DNA of 64,000 bases from JACJYC01 sp964558465. GTDB lineage: Bacteria > Bacteroidota > Bacteroidia > Chitinophagales > Saprospiraceae. A program made the position numbers and the translations under genes. Every line of letters begins with the position of its first letter. Within the stretch, counting starts at the first letter, position 1. Positions 44,974 through 54,012 of this stretch are shown here, one piece after another. The notes under the pieces were generated by a model that worked only from the letters and a program-made list of their open reading frames with translations, did not search any database and was not told the DNA's origin. The stretch is from NCBI GenBank assembly GCA_964558465.1, contig CAZLEF010000006.1, forward strand, positions 1 to 64,000, in the 5' to 3' direction.

Positions 44974-46035
44974 ATGAAACAATTTACCGGCTTCTTCATG
45001 ATCGCCTTTCTCCTTTCGGGCAACCAACTTCTGGCACAGACCTGCACCTGCATGACCCTTCAGTCCATCGCTTCAGGAGCATCATACGTCCAGGCAGGAA
45101 ACGATTTTAACTGCCACATGTACGTCAAGGCTTATTTCAAGGGCAACCATTTCGGTGATTGGATCCCGGCTACCAATTATAACTTTTCGGCTCACTCCAG
45201 TTCTTCCATTGTTTCCGATCCATCTTTTATTGAAGTCACGGATCCTTCACAAGCCAATGCTGTTTTCTACCCCTGCGACCACTCTGCCGTAGTTCGTTCC
45301 AGTGGATGCCTGATATCGAAGGCCAACTTTGGGTCGGATTTGTACCGGCATGGTTTAAATAATATTGGATGCGGGAATACGGGAATTCGCTTTTTCAAGT
45401 ACGTTTCGGCCTCATCAGGCCATGCAAAAGGCATCGATCAATCCTGTTTGCCGCCGCCGCCCAACTGTAACATTTCCTGCACGATTAGCGGGACTTATAA
45501 CAACGGTATTCCTCTGAGCACCTTTAACTATGTCAGTACATACTTCAATACTGCCAATGTTACCTGCAACCAGGCGCACCATTTTACCTGGACAAAAACC
45601 AGCGGTTCCGCCGTATATTATGCCTGCTCCAATTCCAATTGTTCAGGGTTCTATTTTTATCTGAACCCCGGGCAAAGTGTGACCTTTAATGTAAAGGCCT
45701 ATGATGCCTGCAACAACGTGATCACCAACAGAAATTATACTTTTTCAAGGTCTTCAGGTTATAAACAGGCGCCCGACAACGGGATCAATTCTGATGAAAT
45801 CTCCATTTTTCCCAACCCTGCAAGCGACTGGCTGAACATCCTGTTTCCGGATGAAAGGGACCGGTATTATCTCATAAAAGACATACAAGGTAAAGAGTTG
45901 GTGAAAAGCAGGTGGATTTCAGGCCCCGTACTCGAAAAGGCAGACATAAGCCTTCTCCGACCGGGGGTATATATCCTTCAGGTTGTAGAAGATCAGAAAG
46001 GAAGCATTTACAGTTCCAAATTTGTCGTGAAATAA
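44974..46035 (+). CDS. Secreted protein with T9SS type-A tail
   Basis: This 353-residue protein has a signal peptide (GNQLLAQ), a cysteine-containing N-terminal domain (CTCMTLQSIASGASYVQ...GDWIPATNYNFSAHSS), a middle region (PPPPNCNISCTISGTYNNGIPL) resembling a beta-sandwich module, and a T9SS tail (ISIFPNPASDWLNILF...GVYILQVVEDQ...KFVVK). I do not recognise the central domains. The ATG at 44974 is used because the signal peptide begins there; the frame from 44878 adds 32 unlike residues. It follows the giant gene but has its own upstream region after a terminator. Confidence 0.82.
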   Translation: MKQFTGFFMIAFLLSGNQLLAQTCTCMTLQSIASGASYVQAGNDFNCHMYVKAYFKGNHFGDWIPATNYNFSAHSSSSIVSDPSFIEVTDPSQANAVFYPCDHSAVVRSSGCLISKANFGSDLYRHGLNNIGCGNTGIRFFKYVSASSGHAKGIDQSCLPPPPNCNISCTISGTYNNGIPLSTFNYVSTYFNTANVTCNQAHHFTWTKTSGSAVYYACSNSNCSGFYFYLNPGQSVTFNVKAYDACNNVITNRNYTFSRSSGYKQAPDNGINSDEISIFPNPASDWLNILFPDERDRYYLIKDIQGKELVKSRWISGPVLEKADISLLRPGVYILQVVEDQKGSIYSSKFVVK

Positions 46036-46045
46036 ACTAAACAGT

Positions 46046-46090
46046 AGTCATCCCGAATTATGTAAAGAAGCTTTGTAATTCGGGATGACT
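46046..46090. repeat. 15-bp perfect palindrome between convergent genes
   Basis: AGTCATCCCGAATTA (46046-46060) and its exact reverse complement (46076-46090) flank a 15-nt loop that can itself pair AAAG with CTTT. It begins 10 bp after the T9SS gene and ends 16 bp before the murB stop. There is no U-run. It could be a bidirectional 3'-end hairpin or a REP-like dispersed element. Confidence 0.65.
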
Positions 46091-46106
46091 CCACATGCTT
46101 TTGCGG

Positions 46107-47126
46107 CTAAAGGATATTAATTTCGGGCCGAAGTTCAATACCAAACCTGGTTTTTACATCCCCAGCAACCATTTCTGCCAACCGTGCCACGTCGGCGCCC
46201 CTTCCGGCCCCATAATTCACCAAAACCAGGGCCTGTTTTTCAAAACACCCGACGTCCCCCACCCTACGCCCCTTCCAACCGCATTGTTCTATCAACCAGC
46301 CGGCTGAAAGTTTAATTTTTCCATTACTGCCCGGGAAATGAACGATGCCTGGAAACAACTGCTGCAGGCGCTCGAATTCGGCCGTTGAAATTTCAGGGTT
46401 TTTGAAAAAACTGCCGGCGTTACCCAACACCGCAGGATCGGGCAATTTGCTTCGCCGGATGGCAACGACCGCTTTTCCGATGTCCTGGATCGTCGGATTT
46501 TTGACACCGGTCTGTTCGAGCATCTGGCGGATCGCTCCATAATCAAGGTGCAGGCGGTGGTTGCGTTTGGTGAGGCGAAGGAAAACTTTGGTGATAAAGA
46601 ACTGGTTTCTGGGGAAATTTTTAAAAACACTATGCCGGTATCCAAACCGGCAATCCGTTTTTGAAAAGGTCTTTAACTGGCCGGTCCTGACCTCCACAGC
46701 CTCCAGCCTTTCAAAGACCATTTGAAGTTCCACCCCGTAAGCACCGATGTTCTGGATGGGCGCAGCGCCTGCGGAACCCGGGATGAGAGAAAGGTTTTCG
46801 ATGCCGCCCAGATCGTTTACAAGACTCCATTCAACCAGGTCGTGCCAAACGGTACCCCCCAATACCTCAACAAGGACGGCGTCCTCATTTCCTTCCACGA
46901 TCTCAATGCCGGCAATCCGGTTGATCAGCGTGAGGCCGGGTACGTCGTTTACGAGCAGGATATTGCTGCCTCCCCCCAGGATCAGGTTGATGTCCCGGGT
47001 CCGGCCCGAATTCAGGAGTTCGTCAAAATCACCTGTATCCGAAAGGATGGCCAGTCTTTCTGCTGTGGCGCCAACGCCAAAGGTATTGAAAGGTTGGAGG
47101 GAAATATTTTCTTCGATCCGGATCAT
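46107..47126 (-). CDS. murB: UDP-N-acetylmuramate dehydrogenase
   Basis: This 339-residue flavoenzyme makes UDP-N-acetylmuramate, the second committed step of peptidoglycan synthesis, in the cytoplasm. Landmarks are NTFGVGATAERLA, the FAD motif LILGGGSNILLVND, GIENLSLIPGSAGAAPIQNIGAYG, the active-site serine in GNAGSFFKNP, SAGWLIEQCGWKG and a C-terminal LRPEINIL with the catalytic glutamate. The length and C-terminal region correspond to type I MurB as in E. coli. It lies 26 bp after the membrane protein gene in a minus-strand series with the ABC exporter. Confidence 0.95.
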   Translation of the reverse strand: MIRIEENISLQPFNTFGVGATAERLAILSDTGDFDELLNSGRTRDINLILGGGSNILLVNDVPGLTLINRIAGIEIVEGNEDAVLVEVLGGTVWHDLVEWSLVNDLGGIENLSLIPGSAGAAPIQNIGAYGVELQMVFERLEAVEVRTGQLKTFSKTDCRFGYRHSVFKNFPRNQFFITKVFLRLTKRNHRLHLDYGAIRQMLEQTGVKNPTIQDIGKAVVAIRRSKLPDPAVLGNAGSFFKNPEISTAEFERLQQLFPGIVHFPGSNGKIKLSAGWLIEQCGWKGRRVGDVGCFEKQALVLVNYGAGRGADVARLAEMVAGDVKTRFGIELRPEINIL

Positions 47127-47152
47127 CCTGGGAATGCGGTCAACTGGTTATT

Positions 47153-47686
47153 TCATTTCAGAGCGATCCAATCCCAGCCCAGTGCTCCTCTTTTTATGGC
47201 CAGGGGAACAGTGTCTCCTGGTGCATAATTTTCCCAGACCGGTTCTGAAACTGTAATGCGCCTCAATTTTGCGCCAAGGTAAAAAAAATAATGATGCTGG
47301 TTGGGTTCCGGGTTTTTTCCCGAAGGCACCCCGAACCGGGAAGTGAAACGGGCTTCATGAACGGCGAGGATTGCAGGCAAGATCTCCGGTTTGCGGCTGG
47401 CAAAGGCTCTGTTGACAAGACTCAAAGCCAATGGGCTGAAAGCGGTCGTCAGGACAACAGCGCCCAAACCCAGCCGGACTTTTTCGTAAATTTCCTTCTG
47501 CCTTTTGTTCGCCAGCCAGGCAAGGCCAACACCCAAAGCCGGACCCAGGACCAGGGAAGCCACAACCAGTTTTTTTGAGTCCAGGTATCTGCTGAATAAA
47601 GAGAGCTCATTGGCATAAATCCACATTATCCCAAAAAAAACCAGGGCCAGAATAAAATAAAGCCATTTTTTGCCATCCATATTCAT
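47153..47686 (-). CDS. Membrane protein, function unknown
   Basis: This 177-residue protein has two or three predicted membrane helices in its first 100 residues (WLYFILALVFFGIMWIY, LVVASLVLGPALGVGLAWLA, and a stretch near AVVLTTAFSPLALSL) and a soluble C-terminal domain (YFFYLGAKLRRITVSEPVWENYAPGDTVPLAIKRGALGWDWI). I do not recognise a family. The start is likely the ATG at 47686 or 47680, 20-26 bp after the ABC exporter stop, so the genes may be co-transcribed. The murB gene follows. Confidence 0.7.
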   Translation of the reverse strand: MNMDGKKWLYFILALVFFGIMWIYANELSLFSRYLDSKKLVVASLVLGPALGVGLAWLANKRQKEIYEKVRLGLGAVVLTTAFSPLALSLVNRAFASRKPEILPAILAVHEARFTSRFGVPSGKNPEPNQHHYFFYLGAKLRRITVSEPVWENYAPGDTVPLAIKRGALGWDWIALK

Positions 47687-47706
47687 AATGATCGTTTGGC
47701 AGAACA

Positions 47707-49515
47707 CTAATGTGCGGCGCTCTCAAATTGCATTTTTGCCAGCTGGTTGTAAATTCCATCATCCAGCAGCGAAAGTTCTTCGTGTGTGCCGCTTTCTGCG
47801 ATCCGGCCGTTATCGATTACATAAATGCAGTCTACCTCCCTGATGGTCGCCAGACGGTGTGCAATGATGATGGAAGTACGGCCCTCCATCAGCGTGTTCA
47901 AGGCCTCCTGAACAGCTTTTTCGGATTCGGCATCCAGACTGGAGGTTGCCTCGTCCAGCAACAAAATGGCAGGATCCTTCAAAATAGCGCGGGCAATGGC
48001 AACGCGTTGGCGTTGACCTCCGGAAAGTTTCACGCCCCTTTCACCCACAATGGTATCCAGGCCTTCCGGAAAGGATTGAATAAAATCCCAGGCGTTTGCC
48101 AGTTTGGCAGCTTGTATCAACTCCTCGTCGGTTGCATCAGGTTTGCCGTAGCGGATATTATCCCGGATTGTGCCTCCGAAAAGCAGTACCTCCTGGGGCA
48201 CGATGGCCAGGTTCGACCGGTAATCGGCAAGGTCAAAGGATTCGATCGGTCGGCCATCCACCAGAATCCGGCCTTCATCCGGCGTGTAAAAACGAAGTAA
48301 AAGCTGGACAATGGTCGATTTTCCTGCCCCGCTGGCGCCTACCAATGCTACCTTTTTGCCGGGTTCTATTTCCAGATTTATCCCTTTCAAAACCATCACG
48401 TCCTTTCGGGTGGGATAAGAAAAATGCAGGTTTTCGTAGGTGATCTTACCTTCAAACCGTGCCGGTTTTTGGGTATTTGGTTCTTTGGATATTTCGAGTT
48501 CGGATGTTTCTTCCATGATTTCCAGCACCCGGTCGGTGGCGCCAACCGCCGAAATCAGCTCTGTATAAAAGTTACCCAGGCTGGCAATCGCTCCGCCAAT
48601 GATGCCGGTGAATACCACAAAGTCCACCAGATCGCCCTTGAGCATAGCGCCTGACTGGACCATAATAGCTGCCCGCCACATGATAAAAAACAGGGCCCCG
48701 AACATGACAAAAATGATGAAGGCTGCAAAAAGTCCGCGCATCCATGCCGTTTTGAGGGAAATGCGGACGGCCTCATTCAGGCTTTCTACATACCTGAGCC
48801 ATTCAAATTTTTCATTGGTGTAGGCCTTGACCGTTTGAATGGTTTGCATAGACTCTTCCACCACCACATTGGTGAGCGCCAATTGATCCTGGCGCTTTTT
48901 CATGAGTTTGCGGATATGCCTGCCGAAAAACATCGCTAAAACAACAACCAGCGGGAATGTGCCCAACATGGTGAGCGCCAGTTTCGGCATGGTGAATACG
49001 ATAATGCCGATGCCGCCGATCAAAACGATGACCTGCCGGACAAATTCCGCCAGGGTAATCGAAAAGACACCCTGTACCTGGGTCACATCCGTTGTCAGGC
49101 GGCTGGTAATCTCCCCTACCCTGCGTTGTTCAAAAAAAGGAATGCCCAGCGTGATCAGTTTGGCAAAAAGCTGTTGACGCAGCAATGCCATGCTTTTTTC
49201 ACTGACAACGGCAAATAACTGCACCCTCAAAAAAGAAAGGCCGCTTTGAATGGCCAGCAAACCAAACAGGATCGCCATTAATTGCCCCAGACTCAGCCCA
49301 TATTGCGACTCCCCGGAAACCACATTAAAAATTTCACCCGGAACCTTCATGATGCCGAGGAAAATCAGACTGCCCAATCCCAGGCACGCCATCCCACCGA
49401 TAAAGGACCATTTGTAGGGCAGCACATATCTGAATATGCGCAAGGCCCTTTTGATTTTGTCCTTGCTGATCTTGGCAGGCGAGGCGTCTTCTCCCCTCCT
49501 TTTTCGCATTCCCAT
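47707..49515 (-). CDS. ABC exporter with fused membrane and ATPase domains, MsbA-like
   Basis: This 602-residue half-transporter has a six-helix membrane domain (about 30-340) and a C-terminal ATPase with Walker A (GASGAGKST), Q-loop (NLAIVPQEVLLF), signature (LSGGQRQRVAIARAI), Walker B (ILLLDEATSSLD) and H-loop (IIIAHRLATI). It would act as a dimer in the inner membrane. MsbA-type proteins flip lipid A core; Bacteroidota have several such exporters and the substrate cannot be fixed here. The first and third codons are both possible starts. It is divergent from the outer-membrane barrel gene across 249 bp, in which I see no exact promoter match. Confidence 0.9.
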   Translation of the reverse strand: MGMRKRRGEDASPAKISKDKIKRALRIFRYVLPYKWSFIGGMACLGLGSLIFLGIMKVPGEIFNVVSGESQYGLSLGQLMAILFGLLAIQSGLSFLRVQLFAVVSEKSMALLRQQLFAKLITLGIPFFEQRRVGEITSRLTTDVTQVQGVFSITLAEFVRQVIVLIGGIGIIVFTMPKLALTMLGTFPLVVVLAMFFGRHIRKLMKKRQDQLALTNVVVEESMQTIQTVKAYTNEKFEWLRYVESLNEAVRISLKTAWMRGLFAAFIIFVMFGALFFIMWRAAIMVQSGAMLKGDLVDFVVFTGIIGGAIASLGNFYTELISAVGATDRVLEIMEETSELEISKEPNTQKPARFEGKITYENLHFSYPTRKDVMVLKGINLEIEPGKKVALVGASGAGKSTIVQLLLRFYTPDEGRILVDGRPIESFDLADYRSNLAIVPQEVLLFGGTIRDNIRYGKPDATDEELIQAAKLANAWDFIQSFPEGLDTIVGERGVKLSGGQRQRVAIARAILKDPAILLLDEATSSLDAESEKAVQEALNTLMEGRTSIIIAHRLATIREVDCIYVIDNGRIAESGTHEELSLLDDGIYNQLAKMQFESAAH

Positions 49516-49764
49516 ATATTGAGTGTCTTGATTTTACCCCATTTGAACATCTGAGCCAACTAAAAAGTTACTGGATTTTGGTCTAAATTTGTTACAGATC
49601 TTCAGAAAGGTTTAATTACTTTTGAGGCAGAAATATTGCCGCCCTTTTACATTCCTTTAAACGGATTCATTTGCTTTCTGAACATATTGATGTTCAATCG
49701 GCAAAAAACTGCATACTAAATCCTATAGTACAGAGCGTTATTGCAATGTTAAATAAATAATCCT

Positions 49765-50595
49765 ATGAGAAGATCATGTCTATTGGTTGTCTTCCTTTTG
49801 CCCGCCTTTCTTTACGCCCAGAAACTGGAACTCGGTGTAATGGGGGGGGCGGCCATTTACAGCGGAGATCTTTCGCCAGAAGAATTTGGCGTTTATTTTG
49901 ACCAGTTGAACCCTGCATTCGGGGTCTTCGGGCGGTTAAATATTGTTAAACCGGTTTCCCTCCGTTTTGGCCTGACCAGCGCCAAACTGGACGCTGACGA
50001 CCTCGAAAATGGCCGGGAAACACGGGGGCTGAACTTCAGAACCAATATTTTTGAAGCTGCTCTTACCGCTGAGATCAACCTTGCCCATATGGGCAACGAA
50101 AGAGGCGCCCAGATTGTGCCGTACCTGTTTGGCGGCGGCGCAATTTACCATTTCGACCCCCAGGCCAGGTTCGACGGGGATTATGTCAATCTGCAGCCTC
50201 TGGGAACCGAAGGACAAGGTTTGCCCGGGTATGAAGAACCCTACAAATTGACCCAGATCGCCGTCCCTTTCGGCGTAGGTTTTCGTTTCATTTTCAAAAA
50301 TGCATGGAGCCTTGGGTTTGAATTTGGCGGCCGCAAACTTTTTACAGACCACCTCGACGATGTTTCTGCCCGTCAGGTCAATTATTTGGACATCCTTGAA
50401 GGGAATGGCACCCTGGCGGCTCAATTGAGCAATCCGAATATTAAAGATACCCCCGACGCCGATCTGAACTATGTCAGGGGCGGGGAGTATAAAGACTGGT
50501 ATTATGTCGGCGGGGTTACCGTTTCGTTTTTGCTGGGCGGCGGCGGAAATGGATTCGGAAGCGGCAGGGGAATCGGTTGCCCAACTGATTTTTAA
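49765..50595 (+). CDS. Outer-membrane barrel protein, DUF6089-like
   Basis: This 276-residue protein has a signal peptide (LPAFLYAQ) and alternating strands of a barrel (ELGVMGGAAIYSGDL, NPAFGVFGRLNIVKPVSLRFGLT, QIVPYLFGGGAIYHFDPQ, IAVPFGVGFRFIF, WSLGFEFGGRKLFTDHLDDVS, WYYVGGVTVSFLL). The pattern resembles DUF6089 proteins common in Bacteroidota. The last residues are glycine-rich and do not end in the usual strand, with a C-terminal CPTDF. Its role is unknown. A 23-bp terminator follows. Confidence 0.82.
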   Translation: MRRSCLLVVFLLPAFLYAQKLELGVMGGAAIYSGDLSPEEFGVYFDQLNPAFGVFGRLNIVKPVSLRFGLTSAKLDADDLENGRETRGLNFRTNIFEAALTAEINLAHMGNERGAQIVPYLFGGGAIYHFDPQARFDGDYVNLQPLGTEGQGLPGYEEPYKLTQIAVPFGVGFRFIFKNAWSLGFEFGGRKLFTDHLDDVSARQVNYLDILEGNGTLAAQLSNPNIKDTPDADLNYVRGGEYKDWYYVGGVTVSFLLGGGGNGFGSGRGIGCPTDF

Positions 50596-50620
50596 AGCGG
50601 AGTATCTGTTTTCAAACATC

Positions 50621-50669
50621 AAATAAAAAGGCCGTTTCGGGTTAAAAACCCGAAACGGCCTTTTTATTT
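50621..50669. terminator. Perfect 23-bp bidirectional terminator
   Basis: Arms 50621-50643 and 50647-50669 pair perfectly around an AAA loop, with a GC-rich core (GGCCGTTTCGGGTT) flanked by A and T runs on the outside. It can end both the barrel transcript and the convergent TonB-dependent receptor transcript. Confidence 0.9.
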
Positions 50670-50685
50670 GTTTATTAAGGTTACA

Positions 50686-53600
50686 TTAGAAAATATACCT
50701 CAGACCCACTTGCAATTGCCACCTGGAGAAAAGGCTGAAATCATAGCTGAAGGTAGATTGCAAGCTGGTATCAAATGTATAAGCAGGGACGCCGTTCGTG
50801 GTGAAAACGCTGACCGGCTGGGTATTGGTCGGCAATTCCCGAACGCCCCATTTGCTGCTGATCAAATTTCCGAGGTTCAGGATATCGATACTGAACTGAA
50901 CCGTTTTTGTCTTTCCGCCTGCTGATTGAAGGTTCAGATCCTGGAGGATCCGGAGGTCCCAACTGGAATACCAGGGGCTGAGAATGCCGTATTTTTCGGC
51001 ATAGTTCCCCCGGTTTTCGCTCAGGTATTCGTCCTGGGCAATAAAATTGTTGAACCCGGTGCGCTGGGATGCTTGCTCGGCAGGTGTCCCCGTAAATTGC
51101 ATCTGCCCGATTTCCGATTCGGTTGGAATGTAGATCAGGTCATTGAGAAAAGAACCGTCATTATTGATGTCCCCCGAATAGGTATAAGAAAAGCGGCCTC
51201 CCTGGGCATATTGGAAAAACAAGGCAAAAGAAGTAGCCCAGGCGCCTTGCCCGTACGAAAATTTCTTCATTGCGGTACCCACTACCCGATGCCGGTTTCC
51301 GTAAAGAGAAGGCGCCAATACCGCTTCATTGACATGATTGAGGGCCGGATTGCGGTCAAAGGCATCGCTGGAGATTTCAGCTTCGATCGAGCTGGCATCC
51401 TTTGCATCCAGGAAGTTATAACCAAGACTTAGGTAAAGCCCGCTTGCCCAGGTTTTTTGCAATTGGATGGATGCGTTGAACGTATAACCGATGTCCACAT
51501 TGGTAAAGACATAGGCATTGTTGCTGTAGGGTGTGGTCCGGTCGGATGCGAGATAAATCGGCCGGGTATCCACGCCGGATAATTTGCCGCTTGGCGGTTT
51601 GATACCGTAATTCCGGACCATCATGCCGTTAATGTCTTTTGTATAGACAAGGTCGATCGAGGCGGACCATCCATTGGCAAATTTCTGATCAAAACCAAGA
51701 TTTGAGCGCCAAACCTGAGGGAATTTAAAATCCGGCCGCGTGACGGTGTAGAAGAAAAAGTTCGGATTGGCTACCTGGTTGCCTACCCAAACGAAAGGAA
51801 AACGGCCCGAGAACAAACCGGTGCCGCCGCGCAACTGGCTGCTGCGATCGCCCATCAGGTCGTAATTAAAACCGACACGTGGAGAGAACAAAGGCTTCTG
51901 GTCGGGAAATACCGTGTGGTCAAACTTGATGGGATTCCCATCTTCATCAAAATAGGTTACGCTTGGATCATAACAGCACTGACGGTCGATATTTTCCTGG
52001 GCTTTTTCAGGCGTATCGAAATACAAGGGCATATCCATCCGCAAGCCAACGGTCAGGTTGAACCGGTCAGTGACATCCCATTCGTCCTGCAAATAGACCC
52101 CCAACTGCCCCAGATTGGTTTCGGCCAGGGCCCATCCTTCGCCTTCCACCCCTTCATCACCGCCATTAGCGGCAAAAACGCCTTCTGCAAATGCAACTTC
52201 GTCATCAAATTCCCCGTTCTGGATGGCGGTGACGAAAGCGGCGGTACTTTCCCAGCCCGGGGCAAAAGTACCGCCGGCATTGGTGGGAGAATCGTAAACG
52301 CCCAGGTTGAAAGAGTTATCGAAACTGAAGCGCTCCAGGGAGGCGCCTACCGTTATGGTATGGTCGCCGGCGTAAATATTGAAGTTATCCGTCAACTGAA
52401 GGACCCTTTGCTCCAGCCGGTTGTGAATGGAGAACGGTTCATGACCCGCTACAATGTAACGGCTTCCGCCTTTGTTGATGTTGATCACCGGGAAAGGATC
52501 GGAAAACGGATCCCTGGAATCGTCAAAAAAGGTATAGCCTGCCTGAAATTTATTGGAGAATTGATTCCCGAACAGGGATTTCAACTCCACAATCCCGGAG
52601 TGGATAACATTATTGATCTGGTAGCCGGAATTAAAAAACTGGAGGGTGACGGCATCAGGTCCCCGCCGGCCGATTGCGGATGGATGCGCCGGTTTTTCCT
52701 TGAAAGCATCCAGAAAATTATACGTTGCCGTCAGGGTATTGCTTGAGTTGATGTTCCAGTCGAGTTTCACAATGCCCTTTTGATTATGGGTTTTGTGGTT
52801 GTAATTTTCATAGGGCCCCGTTTCGTACCCAAAGCGCTGGAAGAGGGCGTCGGAAACTGCTTCAAGGTCGGCCGCTTCCACCCTGGATACGTTTTCACCT
52901 GTCCGGTTTGCTGCGGCTGCAATAAAGTTGGAACCCAGGTCTTCCCTTCTCTCCAATTCGGCGTTCACAAAAAAGAAAAGTTTGTCCTTTACAATCGGCC
53001 CGCCGAGGCTGAACCCGGTCTGAAATTGGGTCAGATCAGGTACGAAGATCTTTTCTTTGTTGACTTTGGCTCCCGTCAGATCCTGGTTTCTGTAAAATCC
53101 GAAAACGGTTCCTGCAAAATTGTTGGTACCGCTTTTGGTAACCGCATTGACGGAAGCGCCGGTAAAACCAGCTTGGGTCACATCATACGGTGCAATGGCA
53201 ACCTGTATCTGGTCGATGGCATCCAGCGAAACGGGTTGAGCATCGGTTTGGCCGCCCGGTGTAGCTGCATCGAGGCCGAACGGGTTGTTGAAGATGGTGC
53301 CATCAAGCGAGAAGTTATTGAACTGGTCGTTCCGGCCGCCAAATGACCCTCCGTCGGCTGAAGGCGTCAGGCGGGTATAATCAAATGCAGATCTTGAAAT
53401 GGTTGGCAGGTTGCGCAATTGGTCCGAGCTGATATTGGTGGCTGCGCCTGTTCTTTCGCCGTTGAACAAGGGGTCTGAAATGGCAACCACTTCCACCCCT
53501 TCGATTGTGACGGAGCTGCTCTTTAACGTGAATTCAAGGTTCAATTTCTGGGCCAGGCTTAGGGTGATGTTGTCAAAATTATGGTTTTCATACCCTACAA

Positions 53601-53853
53601 AACTGGCCTGTACCGTGTATGGTCCCCCCACCCTCATATTGGGCAAGGTAAATTTTCCGTCATCCCGGGTAGTCGTCCCGTACTGGGTTCCGGAAGGAAG
53701 GTGAACAGCAACAACCGTGGCGCCTTCGAGTGGGTCATTGTTTTGGTCAAAAACAGTCCCGTTCAAAGTTGCCGTTGTTACCTGGGAGAATAGCTGGGCA
53801 GATCCCAGCATCAGGATAAAAATCCAGAATGGGCGTAAAGATGAACTTTTCAT
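50686..53853 (-). CDS. Oar-like TonB-dependent outer-membrane receptor
   Basis: This 1,055-residue protein has a signal peptide (LGSAQLFSQ), a carboxypeptidase-regulatory-like domain (about 25-110; GTVFDQNNDPLEGATVVAV), a plug (LRNLPTISRSAFDYTRLTPSADGG, SLDAIDQIQVAIAPYDVTQAGFTGASVNAVTKSGTN) and a large beta-barrel ending in aromatic FSRWQLQVGLRYIF. It lacks a SusD partner and its plug resembles Oar-type receptors, whose relatives are linked to peptide or protein handling at the outer membrane. Its ligand is unknown. A promoter-like pair (ATTG, 18 nt, TAATTTTG) lies 35-64 bp upstream. It is divergent from ppk1. Confidence 0.9.
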   Translation of the reverse strand: MKSSSLRPFWIFILMLGSAQLFSQVTTATLNGTVFDQNNDPLEGATVVAVHLPSGTQYGTTTRDDGKFTLPNMRVGGPYTVQASFVGYENHNFDNITLSLAQKLNLEFTLKSSSVTIEGVEVVAISDPLFNGERTGAATNISSDQLRNLPTISRSAFDYTRLTPSADGGSFGGRNDQFNNFSLDGTIFNNPFGLDAATPGGQTDAQPVSLDAIDQIQVAIAPYDVTQAGFTGASVNAVTKSGTNNFAGTVFGFYRNQDLTGAKVNKEKIFVPDLTQFQTGFSLGGPIVKDKLFFFVNAELERREDLGSNFIAAAANRTGENVSRVEAADLEAVSDALFQRFGYETGPYENYNHKTHNQKGIVKLDWNINSSNTLTATYNFLDAFKEKPAHPSAIGRRGPDAVTLQFFNSGYQINNVIHSGIVELKSLFGNQFSNKFQAGYTFFDDSRDPFSDPFPVININKGGSRYIVAGHEPFSIHNRLEQRVLQLTDNFNIYAGDHTITVGASLERFSFDNSFNLGVYDSPTNAGGTFAPGWESTAAFVTAIQNGEFDDEVAFAEGVFAANGGDEGVEGEGWALAETNLGQLGVYLQDEWDVTDRFNLTVGLRMDMPLYFDTPEKAQENIDRQCCYDPSVTYFDEDGNPIKFDHTVFPDQKPLFSPRVGFNYDLMGDRSSQLRGGTGLFSGRFPFVWVGNQVANPNFFFYTVTRPDFKFPQVWRSNLGFDQKFANGWSASIDLVYTKDINGMMVRNYGIKPPSGKLSGVDTRPIYLASDRTTPYSNNAYVFTNVDIGYTFNASIQLQKTWASGLYLSLGYNFLDAKDASSIEAEISSDAFDRNPALNHVNEAVLAPSLYGNRHRVVGTAMKKFSYGQGAWATSFALFFQYAQGGRFSYTYSGDINNDGSFLNDLIYIPTESEIGQMQFTGTPAEQASQRTGFNNFIAQDEYLSENRGNYAEKYGILSPWYSSWDLRILQDLNLQSAGGKTKTVQFSIDILNLGNLISSKWGVRELPTNTQPVSVFTTNGVPAYTFDTSLQSTFSYDFSLFSRWQLQVGLRYIF

Positions 53854-53887
53854 AAACTTGTTTTGGTGAGTGAAGCAAACCGCAGAA

Positions 53888-53917
53888 CAAAATTAATTCA
53901 TATTCAGTTAACCCAAT
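53888..53917 (-). promoter_or_regulatory. Promoter of the Oar-like receptor
   Basis: On the minus strand ATTG (53914-53917), an 18-nt spacer and TAATTTTG (53888-53895) match the Bacteroidota promoter with one mismatch in the -33 half. Confidence 0.55.
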
Positions 53918-54012
53918 GTTAACTTTTCAAGGATAATTTCAAAACAGGCAGGGGAATGTTTGAATATTTGGTAACCTTGCAATTCGATTGTCAACCCGGT
54001 TTGCTGCGAAAA

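Noticed and set aside
47707..49515. ABC exporter as a dedicated T9SS or peptidase-containing exporter
   Set aside because: There is no peptidase C39 domain and no adjacent T9SS gene; the layout is that of a generic MsbA-like half-transporter.
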